This document shows positions 1 to 9,144 of a DNA stretch of 37,932 nucleotides, one piece after another (the first letter of the stretch is position 1; each line of letters opens with the position of its first letter). Source of the DNA: Legionella steigerwaltii (GTDB lineage: Bacteria; Pseudomonadota; Gammaproteobacteria; Legionellales; Legionellaceae); NCBI RefSeq assembly GCF_001468065.1, contig NZ_LNYZ01000021.1:1-37932 (forward strand). The letters run 5' to 3'. The notes beneath the pieces were generated by a model. The model did no database searches. It had not been told where the DNA came from and saw only the letters and a list, made by a program, of their open reading frames with translations. The translations under genes were made by a program, and so were the position numbers.

Positions 1-58
1 CTCATCTCAACAAATTGATTTAGTCAAAAGCGCGTAGAATATCACATAAAATCAATAA

Positions 59-1072
59 CTTTTAGACGCCAGGGTAATAGATACAGTAACGAGCGAATAT
101 GATAAAAAACTTATTTCTCTTGGGAGCCCACCGCCACATAGACTAGTTTCATCTTCACTCGGAGCATCACAGTCACTTAGCGATCTCTACAAACAAGCTA
201 GGAGAGTTAAAGGTGAGAAAGAAGATGACAAGGCGAAAGCTTGTTATGCCAGACTTCTAGTTGCGTTTGGAGCTATTAGGCTGAATTTTGAAAATGCTGC
301 AAGACAAATAGTCGAAGGTGAGAATTTCACTGTAGGAAAAGAGAAAACATTTGAAGAAAAGGAGCAACAATTTGAACAGGCAACAATAGAGTATTATGAC
401 GCTTTGAAAGTTTTTGCTGATTGCCAAAAGCATTTGGTAAAAGAAAAGCGTGAAAACAAAGACTCAAGGGAATCAATAACAGGCGTTACTAAAGACTTAA
501 TTGTTCAATATAAAAAATTTGCAGAGAATGCTGATTTATACAAAAAGAGGGTACAAGAGGTTTCGTTGGCTGTAGCAGATCATAAATTAAGAAATATTAA
601 AGATGGGGAACGTATAAATCTTAAAGAGGTAATTCCACACATAACAGAGGTTTACAAACAAGCATATAAAGAGGCGCATAATCCCTTTTGGAGATGGATT
701 AAAGATAGATTTAGAAATAGTGATAGAACTAAAGAAATTGATTTTTTAAATAAAGTATCTGAGCAGGAGGGCTGTACAGAATTCATTCGCCATCAGGCAG
801 CATGCTTGGTGTATAAAAAAATTATTGACACAGAAGCATTTGGTGTACGCACCAAACTGGGTGAGGGCAGCAAGCTGGCTAAGTTATTAGAAGGGGCCAT
901 AAAGGGAAAGCCTGATATTGTAGATGGTGATGAGGATTTATTTAATTTTCTAAATAATAAGGACCTACAAGATGCAATTCCAGAAAGTTTAAGGATCTAT
1001 TTAGCTGTGAATACTTCGGATTATCTCCAAAAACCTAAAGATGTGTATCAAGATGTCAATATTTCTATGTAA
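59..1072 (+). pseudogene. 5'-truncated or decayed gene, unknown protein
   Basis: The frame is open from 59 to the TAA at 1070-1072 and reads like genuine protein throughout (charged, helical, with an FWRWIKDRFRN segment), yet it has no ATG, GTG or TTG before the TTG at 404. Directly upstream in the same frame are three stops (TAG at 35, TAA at 47, TAA at 56), and the other two frames are also closed within the first ~100 bases. About 115 convincing residues therefore lie before the first possible start. This suggests loss of the 5' end or a frameshift. A shorter protein of 222 aa could still be made from the TTG at 404. The family is not recognised. The Lys/Glu-rich helical composition resembles Legionella accessory (effector-like) proteins, but that is only an impression. 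Confidence 0.55.
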
Positions 1073-1259
1073 ATTACACTTCTTTAGAAGCGAATTGTGA
1101 CTAATAATAAACGGGTTTTACTTTTGTTTTTGTATTTTTATACTTTTATGTACGATGCGAAACAATATTTTTTTGCAATACAATTATGTATAAATCCAAC
1201 GTGCCAAAAAATTGAGACACGTTGAATTTTTCAGGATATGGTCAAAAGACCAGAGATTT

Positions 1260-1886
1260 TTAGTGGACTAACCCGTAGCTCGATGTTGAATGATCTGGAG
1301 TATGATGTGCTGGTTGTTGATTGAAAAATCCAACTTTTAACCCGCCAAAAGTATATGGTTTTTTATCCTGTTTCGCAGCAACATCAACTGGAGCAGCGGG
1401 CACCGGTTTCTCATCAACCTTGGGACCACTTGCTAAAATTTGTTTAGGATCATGAGGAAGTGTATTAGCATCATGATATGCTTTGACGAAACTCGTATGC
1501 TCTTCTGGTGAAATAATAGAGTATTTCTCCAATGTACCTAAAATGCTGTCTAATTTTCCTTCATTAATGGATATTGCAAATTGTGCATGATAATGGTCAT
1601 CATCCATTTTAAAACCATCTTGATGATATAAATAATGATCAGCGTCATCACGATGTACAAAGCGATAGACACCTAACTCATTTTGTCGCGTCATAAAAAA
1701 ATCATTTACTTCAGCACTAACGCAATCCATTTTAGAAAACAATAAAAGGAAAAGTAATTCCAGCTCATTTTGTGCTTGTGGAAGACTTGGAGACTTTGTT
1801 CGGTCTGGTTTGGGATAAACAGTCAAAGTATTGTCATACAAGCTCAGATTAACTTTCTTACACAGGTGAGTAAAGGCCTTAGGCAT
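1260..1886 (-). CDS. Unknown 208-aa protein, possible PmrA-regulated Dot/Icm substrate
   Basis: A 208-aa soluble protein of no family I recognise. The start is supported by an AGGAG Shine-Dalgarno sequence 7 nt upstream of the ATG. Residues 1-150 look globular and mixed alpha/beta, with a His/Asp-rich stretch (KMDDDHYHAQF). Residues 150-185 form a Pro/Ala/Lys linker (EKPVPAAPVDVAAKQDKK), and the tail is polar and ends SSYGLVH. There is no signal peptide or membrane helix. Two 17-bp CTTAAT-type direct repeats lie 66-111 nt upstream and match the PmrA box, which in Legionella controls many Dot/Icm effector genes. A candidate effector role rests on that promoter and on the lack of homology to housekeeping families, so it is an inference. 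Confidence 0.75.
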   Translation of the reverse strand: MPKAFTHLCKKVNLSLYDNTLTVYPKPDRTKSPSLPQAQNELELLFLLLFSKMDCVSAEVNDFFMTRQNELGVYRFVHRDDADHYLYHQDGFKMDDDHYHAQFAISINEGKLDSILGTLEKYSIISPEEHTSFVKAYHDANTLPHDPKQILASGPKVDEKPVPAAPVDVAAKQDKKPYTFGGLKVGFFNQQPAHHTPDHSTSSYGLVH

Positions 1887-1951
1887 GGAAAACTCCTAAT
1901 TGATTATTAAAAATATGTGCAAAATACAATCCAAGAGTTTAATACATAAAC

Positions 1952-1968
1952 ATTAAGGTTTTATTAAG
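1952..1968 (-). promoter_or_regulatory. PmrA-box-like direct repeat, proximal
   Basis: Read on the minus strand this is CTTAAT-AAAAC-CTTAAT, two identical half-sites with 11-bp periodicity. It fits the PmrA response-regulator box (YTTAAK-N5-YTTAAK). It lies 65 nt upstream of the ATG at 1886. A weak -10 (TATTAA, 1939-1944) follows 7 nt downstream. Regulation by PmrAB is inferred from the match. Confidence 0.6.
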
Positions 1969-1980
1969 AACTGAGAAAAA

Positions 1981-1997
1981 TTTAAGCAAAAATTAAG
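1981..1997 (-). promoter_or_regulatory. PmrA-box-like direct repeat, distal
   Basis: The minus strand reads CTTAAT-TTTTG-CTTAAA, a second near-perfect PmrA-type direct repeat, centred 29 bp upstream of the proximal one. Two boxes in one 259-bp intergenic region in the same orientation are unlikely in random AT-rich DNA, although TTAA itself is common here. Confidence 0.5.
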
Positions 1998-2148
1998 CAA
2001 GGAATATCGAAATGAATCAAAAATTCAAAAGAAGATAAACTTTTTTAGGACAGTTATTATTATGATGTGAAATGAGATCTATTTGTAATGCAATTAATTT
2101 TAAATCTGCTAGTCTATAAATAGGCATCAGATAATTAAGGAGAAAATG

Positions 2149-2598
2149 ATGTATAAGAGGGTATTGTTTGCTACTGACTTTGACGAGGTTGGTATTATAG
2201 CAGCGCATAAGGCAAAAAAAATTGCTGATGAGAATGGTGCTGACTTGATATTAGTTCATGTCGTAGAACCTATTCCTGCTTATGCTTATCCTGGTTTTGC
2301 CGGGTTTGCTGAGGTTGAATTATCCATTCGTGAGCAAGCTGAAAAAGAGCTCAATGAATTGGGTCAAAAATTGGGGGTAGATGCAAAACACCGATTTATT
2401 GAATTTGGTTCCACTAAAAATGAAATTTTAAGAGTCGCTCAAGAGCGACAAATCGATTTGATTGTTACAGGCAGTCATGGAAAGCATGGTCTTTCATTAT
2501 TGTTAGGTTCCACAGCAAATTCCATTTTGCATGGCGCACAATGTGATGTTTTGATTGTTCGTTCTATTCCGCCAGAGAAACATACGACAGTGAAATAA
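2149..2598 (+). CDS. Universal stress protein, UspA family
   Basis: A 149-aa single-domain Usp fold. It begins MYKRVLFATDF, matching the MAYKHILIAVDL opening of enterobacterial UspA, and ends with a DVLIVR beta strand. The nucleotide loop region reads GSHGKHGLSLLLGST, close to the ATP-binding G-2X-G-9X-G(S/T) motif of MJ0577-type proteins but with 8 rather than 9 residues between the glycines, so ATP binding is uncertain. Two ATGs are adjacent (2146 and 2149). The AAGGAG at 2137-2142 is 6 nt from the second and only 3 nt from the first, so 2149 is preferred. A TATAAA-type -10 lies near 2115. Usp proteins are cytoplasmic and are typically induced in stress or stationary phase. The gene is monocistronic and is followed by a hairpin repeat. 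Confidence 0.9.
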   Translation: MYKRVLFATDFDEVGIIAAHKAKKIADENGADLILVHVVEPIPAYAYPGFAGFAEVELSIREQAEKELNELGQKLGVDAKHRFIEFGSTKNEILRVAQERQIDLIVTGSHGKHGLSLLLGSTANSILHGAQCDVLIVRSIPPEKHTTVK

Positions 2599-2617
2599 TG
2601 CTAATAAATTGTAGAAT

Positions 2618-2696
2618 GTAGCCTGGGTGAAGCGTAGCGTAACCCGGGTTAGGAAATACTGCATCCCCGGGTTACGCTACGCTTCACCCAGGCTAC
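2618..2696. repeat. GTAGCCTGGG palindromic hairpin, copy 1 (complete)
   Basis: A 79-bp inverted repeat with perfect 31-bp arms (2618-2648 and 2666-2696) and a 17-nt AT-rich loop. Arms begin GTAGCCTGGGTGAAGCGTAG and meet at CCCGGG. It lies between the uspA-like gene and ribF. This copy carries GAAGCGTAGCGTAA where the other copies carry GCAGCGCAGCGGAA, and both arms carry the change. It may act as a bidirectional transcription or mRNA-stability barrier. Confidence 0.9.
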
Positions 2697-2812
2697 AAAG
2701 CTCACAGACTACAAATACCCCTAATACGTAATTTTGAGTTCCTCTTATTATTTCTCAATGGAATAGAAAACAAGTATACTATTGAGTTTCGAGTTACACG
2801 ATTGAACTATAT

Positions 2813-3787
2813 ATGAAATTGTTGCGCGGCATTCAACATGTTTCTGCTTTTGATAAAGGCGTGGTCGCTACTATTGGTAATTTTGATGGGGTGCATTTGG
2901 GCCATCAAAATCTTCTTAAGACTCTAAGAAATAAAGCAAATCACTTAAAGTTGCCTTTAGTCCTGATTTTATTTGAACCTCAGCCCAGGGAGTATTTCCA
3001 ACAAGAGAAAGCACCTGCACGACTCTCGAGTTTAAGAGAAAAATTAGAGGTGTTGCGTTTGTGTCAGATTGATTATGTTTATTGTATTAAATTTGATAAT
3101 GCATTAGCGCAAACATCAGCTGCTGATTTTGTCCGCACTTATTTGTTTTCTATATTGAATGTGAAGCATCTTTTAGTGGGTGAGGATTTTCGTTTTGGCA
3201 AAAACAGAGAAGGGGATGTGCATTTATTAATGCAGCTTAGTGTAGAACATGCCTGTGATGTGAGTATTTATTCAAATTTTTGCATTAATGAGGATCGAAT
3301 TAGTTCAACACGAATTAGAATGGCCTTGCAGCATGGTGACCTGCATACTGCAGCAAAATATTTAGGTAGACTTTATAGTATTTGTGGGCGTGTATTACAT
3401 GGAGATGGTCGGGGCCGTCAATGGGGAATTCCTACGGCAAATCTTGCTCTTCATCGTACTGCGTTGCCCTTGCAAGGCGTGTTTGTAGTACAAGTTCGAA
3501 TCGCATCCCAAATGGTGTATGGTGTCGCTAATGTAGGACGTCGTCCTACAGTGGATGGAAGCAAGAATGTTTTGGAAGTGCATCTATTCGATTTTGAACA
3601 GTCAATCTATGGTGAGTTATTGCAGGTGTTTTTCTTGCACAAATTGCGTGATGAAGTTAAATTCACTTCAGTGGATGCTTTAATTGCGCAGATTTATGAT
3701 GATATTGCAGCAGCAAAAGAATTCCTTCGGAATTGTAATAAACTATCTCAATATCAAAATCTGGGTGTTGATTTGAATGCAGGTTGA
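2813..3787 (+). CDS. ribF: Bifunctional riboflavin kinase / FAD synthetase RibF
   Basis: A 324-aa protein, the usual RibF length, that phosphorylates riboflavin to FMN and then adenylylates it to FAD. The N-terminal FAD-synthetase (nucleotidyltransferase) domain shows GNFDGVHLGHQ at residues 22-32 and ISSTRIR near 160-168. The C-terminal flavokinase domain shows GDGRGRQWGIPTANLAL near 195-211. There is no clear Shine-Dalgarno sequence before the ATG at 2813, but alignment with the family supports this start. It heads the ribF-ileS-lspA cluster conserved in gammaproteobacteria. Its stop codon lies inside a long hairpin (3784-3832). Confidence 0.96.
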   Translation: MKLLRGIQHVSAFDKGVVATIGNFDGVHLGHQNLLKTLRNKANHLKLPLVLILFEPQPREYFQQEKAPARLSSLREKLEVLRLCQIDYVYCIKFDNALAQTSAADFVRTYLFSILNVKHLLVGEDFRFGKNREGDVHLLMQLSVEHACDVSIYSNFCINEDRISSTRIRMALQHGDLHTAAKYLGRLYSICGRVLHGDGRGRQWGIPTANLALHRTALPLQGVFVVQVRIASQMVYGVANVGRRPTVDGSKNVLEVHLFDFEQSIYGELLQVFFLHKLRDEVKFTSVDALIAQIYDDIAAAKEFLRNCNKLSQYQNLGVDLNAG

Positions 3788-3832
3788 ATGAAAAATATTT
3801 TGGACGCGCGTGCTAAAATCTTTTTCATTCAA
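3784..3832 (+). promoter_or_regulatory. Long hairpin over the ribF stop codon
   Basis: TTGAATGAAAAA pairs with CTTTTTCATTCAA across an inner ATTTTGG/CTAAAAT stem, with a GC-rich loop centred on ACGCGCG. The structure starts in the last ribF codons and runs into the ribF-ileS spacer. It has no T-tract beyond its own arm, so it could be a weak terminator, an RNA processing site, or part of a leader structure controlling ileS. Confidence 0.45.
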
Positions 3833-3844
3833 GATGCACTATAT

Positions 3845-3877
3845 GTGATTATTCCCTGATTCGGGGAGAGTAATCAC
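3845..3877 (+). promoter_or_regulatory. ileS leader hairpin
   Basis: GTGATTA pairs with TAATCAC, enclosing a TTCCC/GGGGA inner stem with a short TGATTC loop. It sits 30 nt before the ileS ATG at 3908. It is not followed by a T-run. It is not a T-box, as no such sequence features were seen. Confidence 0.4.
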
Positions 3878-3907
3878 CAAAATTTAACGATTTGCAGAGT
3901 GAACCTT

Positions 3908-6703
3908 ATGGCAGAATATAAAGATACATTAAATCTTCCTAATACTTCATTTCCGATGAAGGCAAGCTTGGCTACTCGAGAGCCGGAAGTTTTGGCCAAC
4001 TGGCAGGCTAAAAAGGTATATGAAAAAATTCGTAGCGCACGTGCTGGAAGTAAGCGCTTCATTTTGCATGATGGCCCTCCATATGCGAACGGCCATTTGC
4101 ATTGTGGACATGCGTTAAATAAAATTCTTAAAGACATTATTATTAAATCCAAATCACTCAGTGGATATGACGCACCGTTTGTTCCAGGTTGGGATTGTCA
4201 TGGGCTTCCTATCGAACTCAATGTTGAGAAAAAGATAGGTCGTGTAGGCGATAAAGTATCTGCCAAAGTATTTCGTGCCAAATGTCGTGAGTATGCTGCT
4301 AGCCAAATCGATATTCAACGCGATGAATTTCAACGACTCGGTGTTTTTGGCGATTGGTATAATCCCTATGTCACTATGGATTTTCGTTATGAAGCCAACA
4401 TCGTACGTGCACTCGGTTTGATGATCAAAAATGGTCATTTGCAACAAGGTTTTAAACCGGTACATTGGTGTATCGATTGTGGATCTGCTTTGGCTGAAGC
4501 AGAAGTTGACTATGATGAGAAAACTTCACCATCAGTAGACGTTGCTTTTTTCGCCGTAAAACCTGAAGAGTTTCTTGATTTATTTGATGTAGATGCAGAA
4601 GTAAAACCCGTTAGCCTACCTATTTGGACTACTACACCATGGACCTTACCTGCTAACGAAGCGGTGTGCTTGCATCCAACAATTGATTATTCTTTGGTCG
4701 ATACAGGCGATTCTTATTTGATCCTTGCTACTGATTTGGTGGAGCCTGCGATGACTCGTTACGGGATGAGTCAATACACAATTCGTGGTACAGCTAAAGG
4801 AAAGATTTTTGAACATTTGAAATTAAAACATCCTTTTTACAATCGAGTTGTACCTGTGATATTAGGAGAGCATGTCACAACCGAATCAGGTACTGGAAGT
4901 GTGCATACTGCACCTGCACATGGTCCGGATGATTATCTGGTAGGTCAAGCTTATAATCTGCCTTTAATTAATCCAGTCAAAGGAAATGGTTGTTTTGCTG
5001 ATGATGTAGAATTATTTGCTGGGCTTTCTGTATTAAAAGCGAATGACACGATTTTGGGTGTTTTGGCTGAAAAGGGTGTTCTTTTAGCGAAAGAGAATAT
5101 TAGACACAGTTATCCTCATTGCTGGCGACATAAATCACCGATGATTTTCTTAGCTACACCTCAATGGTTTATCTCTATGGATAAAAGTCAGTTAAGAGAA
5201 CAAATTGTCAAAGAAATTGATAAGGTAACTTGGGTTCCTGATTGGGGAAAGGCACGTATCAGTAATATGGTTGAGAACAGACCTGATTGGTGTATCTCAA
5301 GACAAAGAGCGTGGGGGACTCCCATGCCTTTATTTGTTCATAACACGACTCGTGAGTTGCATCCTAATACACTGGAGCTCATTGAAAAAATTGCTTTATT
5401 GATTGAAAAATCAGGGATTGATGCTTGGTTCGAACTGGACGCGAGAGAGTTGTTGGGGGATGATGCCGAGTTTTATGACAAAATTAGTGACACCTTGGAC
5501 GTATGGTTTGATTCTGGTGTAACCCATTTTTGTGTTTTACAGCAAAATAATGCGTTGGCTTTTCCTGCGGATGTTTATTTTGAGGGTTCCGATCAACATC
5601 GCGGCTGGTTTAACTCGTCACTCACTACGTCGGTCGCCATGCATGGTGTTGCTCCTTACAAAACCGTGTTGACCCATGGTTATACAGTGGATGCTGAGGG
5701 TAAAAAGCTCTCAAAATCCAAAGGAAACTATGTGGCTTTAGATCAACTCGTCAATCAGTATGGTGCTGATATTTTACGCTTATGGGTTGCCTCTACTGAT
5801 TATCGACATGAAGTGAGTATTTCGGATGAAATTATCAAACGAAATGCAGATGCTTATCGAAGAATTCGTAATACGGCTCGCTTTTTGTTAGCTAACTTAT
5901 TTGATTTTGATCCAGCAGTTGATTGCGTACAAGACAAAGATCTTTTGGAATTGGATAAGTGGGCGTTAAAACGCAGCCAACTGTTACAAGAAGAAATTAT
6001 AGAAGCCTATGAAGGTTATCAATTTCATATTATTTACCAAAAAATTCATAATTTCTGCGCGGTCGATATGGGAAGTTTTTATCTTGATTTGATCAAGGAC
6101 AGACAATACACCTCTGCAAAAGGAAGTAAAGCCAGACGATCATGTCAAACTGCGATGTATCATATAGTTCGGGCATTTACTCTTTGGCTCGCACCTATAT
6201 TGTCTTTTACCGCTGAGGAAATAGGGCGTTACATACCTGGTTATAATCACGAATCTGTGTTTACAGAGCTATGGTATAATGCCTGGCCAACGATAGACGA
6301 TGTGAATATGGCAGATTGGGATGAGCTGCATTTAATTCGTGATGAAGTGAATAAGGCGTTGGAAGAAACACGCCAGAAAGGAGAGATTGGTTCCGCTTTA
6401 GCTGCTGAGGTGACTCTGTATGCAGACGATAAAGTACTGCCTAAGTTAACTCGTTTGGGTGAAGAATTACGCTTTTTATTAATCACATCTGGTGCAATAG
6501 TTCATCCTATGAGTTCCGCTCCAACAGTGTTGTCGGCTACGGCATATGGTGTGTCTATTGCAGTTTCTGCAAGCTCGTACGAAAAATGTGCTCGCTGCTG
6601 GCACAGACGACCTGATGTTGGTCAAGATAGACAGCATCCTGAGCTGTGTTTGCGTTGTGTCGGCAATATTAGTGGTCAAGAGGAAATGAGGCAATTTATA
6701 TGA
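3908..6703 (+). CDS. ileS: Isoleucyl-tRNA synthetase
   Basis: A class I aminoacyl-tRNA synthetase that charges tRNA-Ile; 931 aa from the ATG at 3908. A GTG three codons upstream (3899) is also in frame but is less likely. The active-site signature lies in [16 protein letters not shown] at residues 57-72, where the family's HIGH reads HCGH. The KMSKS loop reads KLSKSKGN. The CP1 editing insert includes [13 protein letters not shown]. The C-terminal zinc knuckle CARCWHRR...CLRC near residues 890-915 is typical of bacterial IleRS sensitive to mupirocin. The stop overlaps the lspA start by 4 bases (ATGA), so the two are translationally coupled. Two hairpins precede the gene. Confidence 0.97.
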   Translation: MAEYKDTLNLPNTSFPMKASLATREPEVLANWQAKKVYEKIRSARAGSKRFILHDGPPYANGHLHCGHALNKILKDIIIKSKSLSGYDAPFVPGWDCHGLPIELNVEKKIGRVGDKVSAKVFRAKCREYAASQIDIQRDEFQRLGVFGDWYNPYVTMDFRYEANIVRALGLMIKNGHLQQGFKPVHWCIDCGSALAEAEVDYDEKTSPSVDVAFFAVKPEEFLDLFDVDAEVKPVSLPIWTTTPWTLPANEAVCLHPTIDYSLVDTGDSYLILATDLVEPAMTRYGMSQYTIRGTAKGKIFEHLKLKHPFYNRVVPVILGEHVTTESGTGSVHTAPAHGPDDYLVGQAYNLPLINPVKGNGCFADDVELFAGLSVLKANDTILGVLAEKGVLLAKENIRHSYPHCWRHKSPMIFLATPQWFISMDKSQLREQIVKEIDKVTWVPDWGKARISNMVENRPDWCISRQRAWGTPMPLFVHNTTRELHPNTLELIEKIALLIEKSGIDAWFELDARELLGDDAEFYDKISDTLDVWFDSGVTHFCVLQQNNALAFPADVYFEGSDQHRGWFNSSLTTSVAMHGVAPYKTVLTHGYTVDAEGKKLSKSKGNYVALDQLVNQYGADILRLWVASTDYRHEVSISDEIIKRNADAYRRIRNTARFLLANLFDFDPAVDCVQDKDLLELDKWALKRSQLLQEEIIEAYEGYQFHIIYQKIHNFCAVDMGSFYLDLIKDRQYTSAKGSKARRSCQTAMYHIVRAFTLWLAPILSFTAEEIGRYIPGYNHESVFTELWYNAWPTIDDVNMADWDELHLIRDEVNKALEETRQKGEIGSALAAEVTLYADDKVLPKLTRLGEELRFLLITSGAIVHPMSSAPTVLSATAYGVSIAVSASSYEKCARCWHRRPDVGQDRQHPELCLRCVGNISGQEEMRQFI

Positions 6704-7167
6704 AAAAATGGCCGTGGTTTTTACTTAGTTTTGCAGTAATTGTTTTAGATCAAGCAAGCAAATACTTGGTAGGTGTTCTGATGACTCCGTATAAACCATT
6801 GCCTGTTTTTCCAATGTTAAATCTGACTTTGGCCTATAACTCTGGCGCAGCGTTTAGTTTTTTAAGCGGTGCCGGAGATTGGCACAGATGGTTTTTTTCC
6901 GCTTTTAGTCTTATCGTGAGTATTATTCTTGCCATCTGGTTATATCGTACTGCGAGTCAGGCTAAGTTACTTTTGGGCGGAATCAGTCTTATTTTAGGGG
7001 GGGCGATTGGTAATTTGTTCGATAGAGCCTTTCATGGCTACGTGATTGATTTTATAGATACCTACTATAAACATCACCATTTTGCTACTTTTAACGTAGC
7101 GGACAGCGCGATTTGTATAGGGGCAGGACTTTTTGTTTTGGATTTATTGGTGAATAAACAGGAGTAA
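6700..7167 (+). CDS. lspA: Lipoprotein signal peptidase (signal peptidase II)
   Basis: A 155-aa inner-membrane aspartyl protease that removes signal peptides from diacylglyceryl-modified prolipoproteins. Four hydrophobic helices are visible (about 5-24, 63-82, 90-106, 133-150). The catalytic aspartates are D117 in GYVIDFID and D135 in FNVADSA, with the conserved GNLFDR before them. The ATG overlaps the ileS stop (ATGA), giving a coupled ileS-lspA pair as in other gammaproteobacteria. A run of seven G (6997-7003) inside the coding sequence is intact in frame here. Confidence 0.96.
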   Translation: MKKWPWFLLSFAVIVLDQASKYLVGVLMTPYKPLPVFPMLNLTLAYNSGAAFSFLSGAGDWHRWFFSAFSLIVSIILAIWLYRTASQAKLLLGGISLILGGAIGNLFDRAFHGYVIDFIDTYYKHHHFATFNVADSAICIGAGLFVLDLLVNKQE

Positions 7168-7203
7168 TAACTTGCTTCATTCTACACGGAACGTCTATTT
7201 TTC

Positions 7204-9078
7204 TTATGAACTTTTTTCATAAACAGGTATTTCCTCATTTAGAACTTCAATTGCATGTTCTTTTAATGCTTTAAATTGACTTTTGATTTCTTTCTTTTTT
7301 GAAGTCTCATATGTTAAACCTAACACTGCCTTCAATTTACTAAAACTTGCTTCAGGTGAGCGCTTATTTAAAGCTATAGCACTTTTTAAATCATCAAACA
7401 TTTTTTTATAAGAAGGTGAAAAAAAGGATAATAGTGTATGACCCCATGTCTTTTCTTTGGAGTTGACAAATTCAGTCACTAATTGAATGACACTTGATTC
7501 ATGTTTCCTACATGTCGTTACCATATGATTGAGACTCAGTTGGAGTCCTTGTACGTTATCAAGGGCTCTAGCTATCGATTTATCCAAGACAGTAATTTTT
7601 TCTGCTGTTGTATAGTCAGATGGTATAGGTTCTTCTATGTAGCTAATGGTATTGGCTACTTCATCCGCAAGTAATCCAAAAGTTTTTTCCAGATCAGCAC
7701 AATCAACATGTTTCTTCAATTTTTCTATTTTTTCATGTATTTTTCTAAGTGATTGGATTATTTCCTTTTGTTTTTCCATATCTTTCTTAAGTTCTTCAAT
7801 ATCACTATTTATCTTATTCAGTGAAACTTTTGTTTTGTGTTCCATAACGTCGATAAGTTGCGTTTTGAGTGAATCCATTTTTATCTTTTTTAATTCTGCC
7901 AATTTTTTGAATTCTTTTTCTATACCGTCAATGAGTTGGGATGGCCTTTCTCCATCTGGAATTAATTGTTGCTTTTCAAATCGAGAGTGAAGGGCTTGCA
8001 GCGGTTCTTTGGCAGTCTTACATTTGTCAAGGAGTGCTTCCACGCAAATCGTGTTACTTGCAATTCCCCCCCAAGATTCAGAAGGCCCCCAGCTCCAGGT
8101 CCAAAATGCTGCTTTAGCTTGTTTTATATATGAGCCATGCTGGTAATTAAAGTATTCTTTCCATCCAGGTCTTTCTTGTTCTGTTACACCAAGATCTGCT
8201 AGAAGCTGATCGAATTTTTGCGGGGTATTATACTCCTGCCAAAATAGTTTCATTTTCTCTTTTTCTTCTTTTTCTTTATCAATGCGTTCTGATGGTTGCT
8301 TATTTAACACTTGTTGTAATTTATCGATTCGAGCAAATTTTTCTTGTGATGTACTCAGTTCTTGCTGTTGGTTTTTTAAAAGCATTAATTGTTCTTTGAA
8401 TTGTTGATGTAAAACTTTTTCCTTGGGGAGGAGTTTTTGCAAAACTTGTCTGCTCTCACTTTCCAGTTGAATTTTTAATTCATTAAACTTATTAGCTATC
8501 AAATTTTTTATTGTTAGTACGTCACTTTTATACGGTCTTGCCATTAATCCAGCACTTGATATCTTTGCTTCAAATGCGCATGCGGCAGCGTAAAGCGTTA
8601 ATAAAATTTCATGCTTGGTTTGATTACCTTGATTGATATCATATTTTTGAATCCAATCCTTCATTCCATTTAGAACATTATTAACCGCTTTTGGATTAAA
8701 TTTAAATCCAGTGACCCATCCATTGCTTAATCCAGATAAAAGTGTATCTATAGGGACGATTTCTGGATGATTTTTGGGTAGATCGTTTTTACGCTCGATC
8801 GCCAATGCTGCTAAAGCAAAAGCTAAACTCCATGTACGCTTTTTATCACTTACCTCATCAATTTTTGCAGACATATTATCTGGTTTGTCTTCCATTTCTT
8901 TGGCAAGATACTCTAACTGCTTGGCAGGTGGCAGTTTTTCTTTGCAATGAATAATAAATTTAATAAGCGCGTTTTTTATGCCCCGCTTGTATTTATCAAA
9001 GTCAGGATCTACTTTAGTTTTCTCACCATAACTGGAGAGCGTAGCTACTGCTTGATCTAATACAGTATCAGTAAGCAT
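7204..9078 (-). CDS. Large coiled-coil protein, candidate Dot/Icm effector
   Basis: A 624-aa protein of no family I recognise, without signal peptide or membrane helices. Residues 1-190 look helical and globular. Coiled-coil stretches are evident around 190-275 (RQVLQKLLPKEKVLHQQFKE) and 395-475 (INSDIEELKKDMEKQKEII), with a Trp-rich insert between them (FWTWSWGPSESWGG). The C-terminus (HAIEVLNEEIPVYEKSS) has a glutamate cluster followed by small and hydroxyl residues, the pattern called the E-block in many Icm/Dot substrates. The Shine-Dalgarno sequence is weak. Upstream lie a consensus -10 TATAAT (9111-9116) and a PmrA-box-like repeat (9128-9144). It is convergent with lspA. Effector status is inferred from architecture, tail and promoter. 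Confidence 0.8.
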   Translation of the reverse strand: MLTDTVLDQAVATLSSYGEKTKVDPDFDKYKRGIKNALIKFIIHCKEKLPPAKQLEYLAKEMEDKPDNMSAKIDEVSDKKRTWSLAFALAALAIERKNDLPKNHPEIVPIDTLLSGLSNGWVTGFKFNPKAVNNVLNGMKDWIQKYDINQGNQTKHEILLTLYAAACAFEAKISSAGLMARPYKSDVLTIKNLIANKFNELKIQLESESRQVLQKLLPKEKVLHQQFKEQLMLLKNQQQELSTSQEKFARIDKLQQVLNKQPSERIDKEKEEKEKMKLFWQEYNTPQKFDQLLADLGVTEQERPGWKEYFNYQHGSYIKQAKAAFWTWSWGPSESWGGIASNTICVEALLDKCKTAKEPLQALHSRFEKQQLIPDGERPSQLIDGIEKEFKKLAELKKIKMDSLKTQLIDVMEHKTKVSLNKINSDIEELKKDMEKQKEIIQSLRKIHEKIEKLKKHVDCADLEKTFGLLADEVANTISYIEEPIPSDYTTAEKITVLDKSIARALDNVQGLQLSLNHMVTTCRKHESSVIQLVTEFVNSKEKTWGHTLLSFFSPSYKKMFDDLKSAIALNKRSPEASFSKLKAVLGLTYETSKKKEIKSQFKALKEHAIEVLNEEIPVYEKSS

Positions 9079-9110
9079 GGAAGTCAGGGCCTATAAAATT
9101 ACTCGTTACT

Positions 9111-9144
9111 ATTATAAATTATTCAACATTAAGGAAATATTATG
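9111..9144 (-). promoter_or_regulatory. Promoter with PmrA-box-like repeat and TATAAT
   Basis: On the minus strand: CATAAT-ATTTC-CTTAAT at 9144-9128 (one mismatch to two CTTAAT half-sites with an 11-bp period), then 11 nt, then a perfect -10 TATAAT at 9116-9111. There is no good -35, as expected when an activator box occupies that position. It drives the coiled-coil gene starting at 9078. Confidence 0.5.

Noticed and set aside
1199..1260. Short hairpins between the first two genes (AACGTG/CACGTT and TGGTC/GACCA) as terminators
   Set aside because: Stems of 5-6 bp with poor T-runs; too weak to call.
2134..2142. TTAAGG near the uspA-like gene as another PmrA half-site
   Set aside because: A single half-site only, and it is part of the Shine-Dalgarno sequence AAGGAG.
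2017..2208. Minus-strand frame of 63 codons over the uspA-like promoter
   Set aside because: Overlaps the real gene start, with no family resemblance or ribosome site.
4154..4465. Antisense frame inside ileS, with similar ones inside mfd, ligA and tldD
   Set aside because: Shadows of well-conserved genes on the other strand, with no independent support.
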